From an uncultured Gammaproteobacteria bacterium (GTDB lineage: Bacteria > Pseudomonadota > Gammaproteobacteria > GCA-001735895), in the NCBI GenBank assembly GCA_937980285.1, contig CALJQI010000080.1:1-8780 (forward strand): a DNA stretch of 8,780 bases, written 5' to 3'. The position numbers and the translations under genes were made by a program. Position 1 is the first letter of the stretch, and every line of letters starts with the position of its first letter. Shown one piece after another: positions 5,381-8,780 of this stretch. Under the pieces are notes generated by a model that had not been told where the DNA came from, ran no database searches, and saw only the letters and a program-made list of their open reading frames with translations.

Positions 5381-8300
5381 TCATGACGTTCCCGCCTTGC
5401 GCATCGAAAGCAACGGTTCCGACGGTTTGATTCGGCTCCGGAAGTCGCGGCCTGCCAGTTCGGGTATCTCGCCTGCAGGAACCGGTTTGGCGAAGTAATA
5501 GCCCTGAATGATATCGCATCCGATGGCGGCCAGAACCTTGACCTGGTCTGCTTCCTCGACGCCCTCGGCGATAACGGTTTGCCCAAGCGCGTGCGCGGCA
5601 CCGACGATGGTACCGAGTAATATGGACGACTTTGGATCCTGCATCATGTCGATAATAAAGACCCGGTCGATTTTCAGGTGGTCGATGGGCAAGTGTTTGA
5701 GCGATGCCAGCGAAGAGAAGCCGGTACCGAAATCGTCGATTGCAATGCTGATGCCCATTTCCTTGAGACGGTTGAACATTGCCAGGTTCTCGCGCGTCGG
5801 CTGGGTAACGCTCTCGGTAATTTCGAGTTCCAGCGAAGATCCCGCTAAGCCGCTGTCAGTCAGTACCCGCTCTACCGTGTCGGCGAATTCGGCATCCCGA
5901 AACTGGCTGGACGAAACGTTCACCGCCATCTGGAAGTGCGGTAAATCAGTTTCCCGCCAGGCCACGAGCTGTTCACACGCCGCTTGTAAAACCCACAGCC
6001 CCAGCGGCTTGATAAAGCCGATCCGCTCGGCGATGCCGATAAATTCCGCGGGCGGAATCTGCCCGCGCGTCGGATGGTTCCAGCGCACCAGCGCCTCGAC
6101 CCCGGCCATACGGCCGCTATCGAGATCGATTTGCGGCTGGTAGTAAAGCTCCAGTTCACCCTTATCGATGGTCTGGCGCAATTCCTGTTCGATGTTTAAA
6201 CGGTTCTCGGCCTTGTCGGTAAATTCCTGCCGATAGAACATGTAGCGATGCTTGCCGGTTTCCTTGGCGGCATACATCGCGCTATCGGCCGCCTTCAGCA
6301 AGGATCTGGAATCGTCACCGTCGTCCGGGTAATGGGCGATACCGATACTGCAACGGGGTCGAATCGTTTGCCGTCCCAAGTTAACCGGCTCGTTCAATCC
6401 CTCGAGGCAGCGATTGGCGACGTGGGCGGCGTCGTATTGATCGCAGATATTATCGACCATGATGCAAAATTCGTCGCCGCTCAGGCGCGCGACGAAATCG
6501 GTTTCCCGGAGCACGCCCTGCAGGCGGCGCGCAATTTCCTTGAGCAGCAAATCGCCGGCGTCGTGTCCGAGGCTGTCGTTTACGTCCTTGAACCCGTCCA
6601 GGTCCAGGAACAGCAGCGCGAAACGTTCGGCGCGGCGATGTGCGGTGTTGATGACATCTTCGAGGTGCTTATGGAAATAGGCGCGGCTTGCAAGCCCGGT
6701 CAGTTCGTCCGAGTAGGCCAGTGTGCGAATCTTCTTTTCCGATTCGCGTTGCCGTGTAATATTTTGCACGGTGCCGAGCACGATATCGCGGGAATCGCTC
6801 GGCCGCGCCAGTTCCTGGTGCACGGCGACTGTTTCCGATTCCAGGGTGCACAGGCGGTAATCGTCGGAGCTCGACTCGCCTTCGAGACCGGCGTTGACAA
6901 TCTTGTTACGCACAAATTCCTGGTCTTCCGGGTGGATCAACTCGATGAAATCGTCCAGGCCACCCAGGCGCGTAACATTGCCCAGCACCAGCAACTCGGC
7001 GAGTTGTTCGGAAATCACGAAATCGTCGCTAGCGGAATTCCATTGCCAGTATCCGACACCGGCAACGCGCTGTGCGCTGGCGAGCCATTCCTGGCTGATG
7101 CGTAATTCCCTGAGGTCACTGGCGACGCGCAACTGGAACTCGATGCGCGAACTCAACACCGCGTAATTGATCGGCTTGACGACAAAATCGGTGGCGCCGG
7201 ACTCGAACGCCCGGTTGACCGATTCCATGTCGCCGAGCCCGGTCAGTATCATCACCGGAATATTGCGGGTTTCACGCCCCTGCCGCATTTTACGGCAGAC
7301 ATCGAATCCGTCGAGCCCCGGCATTACGGCATCGAGCAGGACGAGATCGGGCAGGCTTTGCTGCAGCGCCGACAGGGCTGCTTCGCCGCTGGCCGCCTCG
7401 ATCACATCGAATCCTGTGCCCCTGAGCGCCTCGCTCGTGGTCAGGCGGAAGCCGTTATCGTCGTCCGCGACCATGACCACCGGGGCCGCGGTTTGCGTTG
7501 GCGACTGCTTCTCGCCAGGTTGATCCCGAGGCTCGTCCTCGCCCGGTTCGACTTGTTGGCTCAATTCGCGCAACACCCCGGGCAACCGGGACTCGAGCGT
7601 GAGTAATTGTACCGGCACGAGATCGATAAATTGCTCGCGGGCCGCTTCCTCGATGCGGGCACACATCCGTGAAATTCCTTTCGCGCCCAGATTCGCGCTC
7701 GACGATTTCAGACTGTGGGCGACTGTTCTGAGCGTCTCTAGATCATTGTCGGACAGGGCCTGGCGAAGCCGGTTCAGATCCGCGGGCGTCTGCTGCAGGA
7801 AAGCGCGGATCGATTTACCGATGATATCGCGGCCGGTGGTTTCCGATAATTTGCGTAGTTCATCCAGAACGGCGGTATCGATTTCGCTTTCGTCGTTATC
7901 CGCAGGCGTTTCAGCGGACCCATGACCGGCGTCCGCTTCCGCTGCCAGCCACTGATCCAGGGTGGCCGCCAGCTTATCCTGGCTGAAGGGCTTACTCATG
8001 TAGCCGTCCATGCCGGCTTCGGCGCACTCCGCCTCGATGCCCTTTTTGACATCCGCGGTCAGCGCGACGATCGGGACTCGCGGCAGTCCATTTTGATTTT
8101 CATGTTGGCGAATGCCCCGGCTTGCGTCGAAGCCGCTCATTTCCGGCATGTGGCAATCCATCAGCACCAGGTCGTAGGCTTTACTCCTGGCTGCTTCCAC
8201 CGCCTCGATGCCATTCTCGGCCACGTCCGCGTCGCAGCCGAGGGCCATAAGCATTCCGATGGCCACTTCCTGGTTTACCTCGTTATCCTCGGCCAGCAGA

Positions 8301-8780
8301 ATCTCACCGGAAAAGCGATGGATTTTCCGCTCGCTGGATTTTTTGCTGGAATGCCTGTCTCCGATCACGTCGCACAGGCATTCCAGCAGTTGCTGTTGCC
8401 TGACCGGTTTTTGCAGGTAACGGGTGATCGACGCCTTGTTGGCAATCGCGGAGCCGGTATCGAAACCGGTCGAACTGAGCAGCACCAGTTGCGGTGTATG
8501 AATACCCGGATCCGCGGTAAGCGTCCTGGCCAGTTCCATGCCGTCCATGTCCGGCATATGCCAGTCCAGTAATACGACCTGGTACGGATCGTTTTGCGCC
8601 TGTGCCCGGCGGATATACTCGATCGCCTTCAGGCCCGATGCCACGTTGTCGTTACGCATGCCCCAGGACAGGACCTGGTTATGCAGGATGTCGCGATTGA
8701 CGGCGTGATCGTCGACGATCAGCACGCGCAAGCCGGCCAGGGCCTCGGGCGCCTGCGGCTGCGTGAGGTCCTCTTCGGCG
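5381..8780 (-). CDS. Multidomain phosphorelay/c-di-GMP protein REC-REC-HPt-REC-PAS-GGDEF-EAL (partial, 5' end outside window)
   Basis: The frame is open to the right edge, so only the C-terminal 1132 or so residues are visible. The codon at 8731 (counted here as residue 1) is an internal TTG. Domains: REC1 (1-124; phospho-Asp D56), REC2 (142-264; D192, T225, K247), HPt (about 283-393; H339 in AHSLKSSSANLGA), REC3 (417-535; D467, T497, K519), PAS (about 550-665), GGDEF (672-833) and EAL (850-1095). The cyclase motif reads SGDEF (751-755) with inhibitory-site RETD (742-745). The phosphodiesterase domain keeps E879-A-L, N938, E973, DDFGTG (999-1004), K1020, E1056 and Q1076, so it looks catalytically complete. 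The first receiver begins in the way receivers follow a kinase ATPase domain, so the missing N-terminus is probably a hybrid sensor kinase; this is inference. Expected role: a phosphorelay controlling c-di-GMP turnover, hence motility or biofilm. The gene is convergent with tmm and unrelated to it by operon. Confidence 0.92.
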   Translation of the reverse strand, partial: AEEDLTQPQAPEALAGLRVLIVDDHAVNRDILHNQVLSWGMRNDNVASGLKAIEYIRRAQAQNDPYQVVLLDWHMPDMDGMELARTLTADPGIHTPQLVLLSSTGFDTGSAIANKASITRYLQKPVRQQQLLECLCDVIGDRHSSKKSSERKIHRFSGEILLAEDNEVNQEVAIGMLMALGCDADVAENGIEAVEAARSKAYDLVLMDCHMPEMSGFDASRGIRQHENQNGLPRVPIVALTADVKKGIEAECAEAGMDGYMSKPFSQDKLAATLDQWLAAEADAGHGSAETPADNDESEIDTAVLDELRKLSETTGRDIIGKSIRAFLQQTPADLNRLRQALSDNDLETLRTVAHSLKSSSANLGAKGISRMCARIEEAAREQFIDLVPVQLLTLESRLPGVLRELSQQVEPGEDEPRDQPGEKQSPTQTAAPVVMVADDDNGFRLTTSEALRGTGFDVIEAASGEAALSALQQSLPDLVLLDAVMPGLDGFDVCRKMRQGRETRNIPVMILTGLGDMESVNRAFESGATDFVVKPINYAVLSSRIEFQLRVASDLRELRISQEWLASAQRVAGVGYWQWNSASDDFVISEQLAELLVLGNVTRLGGLDDFIELIHPEDQEFVRNKIVNAGLEGESSSDDYRLCTLESETVAVHQELARPSDSRDIVLGTVQNITRQRESEKKIRTLAYSDELTGLASRAYFHKHLEDVINTAHRRAERFALLFLDLDGFKDVNDSLGHDAGDLLLKEIARRLQGVLRETDFVARLSGDEFCIMVDNICDQYDAAHVANRCLEGLNEPVNLGRQTIRPRCSIGIAHYPDDGDDSRSLLKAADSAMYAAKETGKHRYMFYRQEFTDKAENRLNIEQELRQTIDKGELELYYQPQIDLDSGRMAGVEALVRWNHPTRGQIPPAEFIGIAERIGFIKPLGLWVLQAACEQLVAWRETDLPHFQMAVNVSSSQFRDAEFADTVERVLTDSGLAGSSLELEITESVTQPTRENLAMFNRLKEMGISIAIDDFGTGFSSLASLKHLPIDHLKIDRVFIIDMMQDPKSSILLGTIVGAAHALGQTVIAEGVEEADQVKVLAAIGCDIIQGYYFAKPVPAGEIPELAGRDFRSRIKPSEPLLSMRKAGTS

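Noticed and set aside
5337..5384. 15-codon peptide starting at the ATG overlapping the stop of the GGDEF-EAL gene (- strand)
   Set aside because: It is very short, has no known motif and depends on a chance TCATGA overlap; there is no support that it is translated on purpose.
8729..8731. TTG at 8731 as the real start of the large signalling protein
   Set aside because: The frame stays open to the window edge, and the residues before it (AEEDLTQPQAPEALAG) read as a linker leading into the first receiver, so the gene continues to the right.

Overview
The window looks like a GC-rich proteobacterial chromosome segment. A gammaproteobacterium that uses methylated amines, probably marine, is my best guess; this is an inference from gene content, and an alphaproteobacterium cannot be excluded. 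The central landmark is a full-length trimethylamine monooxygenase (tmm, + strand). It shares the region with a cupin-type HTH regulator and the start of a class II glutamine amidotransferase of the GlxB/MgsA type (both - strand), a family found in the N-methylglutamate route of methylamine use.

Layout: (1) 1-473, - strand: the N-terminal 157 residues of the GlxB/MgsA-like amidotransferase, cut by the left edge. (2) 474-573: a control region with a near-consensus -35 box and a perfect 10-bp inverted repeat just upstream of it. (3) 574-1206, - strand: XRE-cupin regulator. (4) 1207-1316: divergent promoter region with a short palindrome. (5) 1317-3454, + strand: a translationally coupled two-component pair, a cytoplasmic PAS-PAS histidine kinase and a FixJ/TodT-type LuxR-family response regulator joined by an ATGA overlap. 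(6) 3455-3834: 380 bp without a gene, holding two dispersed-repeat-type hairpins and the tmm leader. (7) 3835-5181, + strand: tmm, followed by a strong intrinsic terminator. (8) 5381-8780, - strand: the C-terminal part (at least 1132 residues) of a very large signalling protein, REC-REC-HPt-REC-PAS-GGDEF-EAL, open at the right edge and probably a hybrid sensor kinase.

How the parts may fit together: Tmm oxidises trimethylamine to TMAO, and the amidotransferase would feed ammonia or glutamate nitrogen to N-methylglutamate synthesis further along the methylamine route. The XRE-cupin protein is the likely local regulator of the amidotransferase operon. The two-component pair could sense a methylamine-related or redox signal and control tmm, but nothing in the sequence proves this. 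The large c-di-GMP protein points away from tmm and is separated from it by a terminator, so I treat it as a separate unit. No tRNA, rRNA, CRISPR, insertion sequence or phage gene was seen. The most unusual items are the phosphorelay/c-di-GMP fusion protein, the inverted repeat in front of the amidotransferase promoter, and the palindromic repeat with one interrupted arm.
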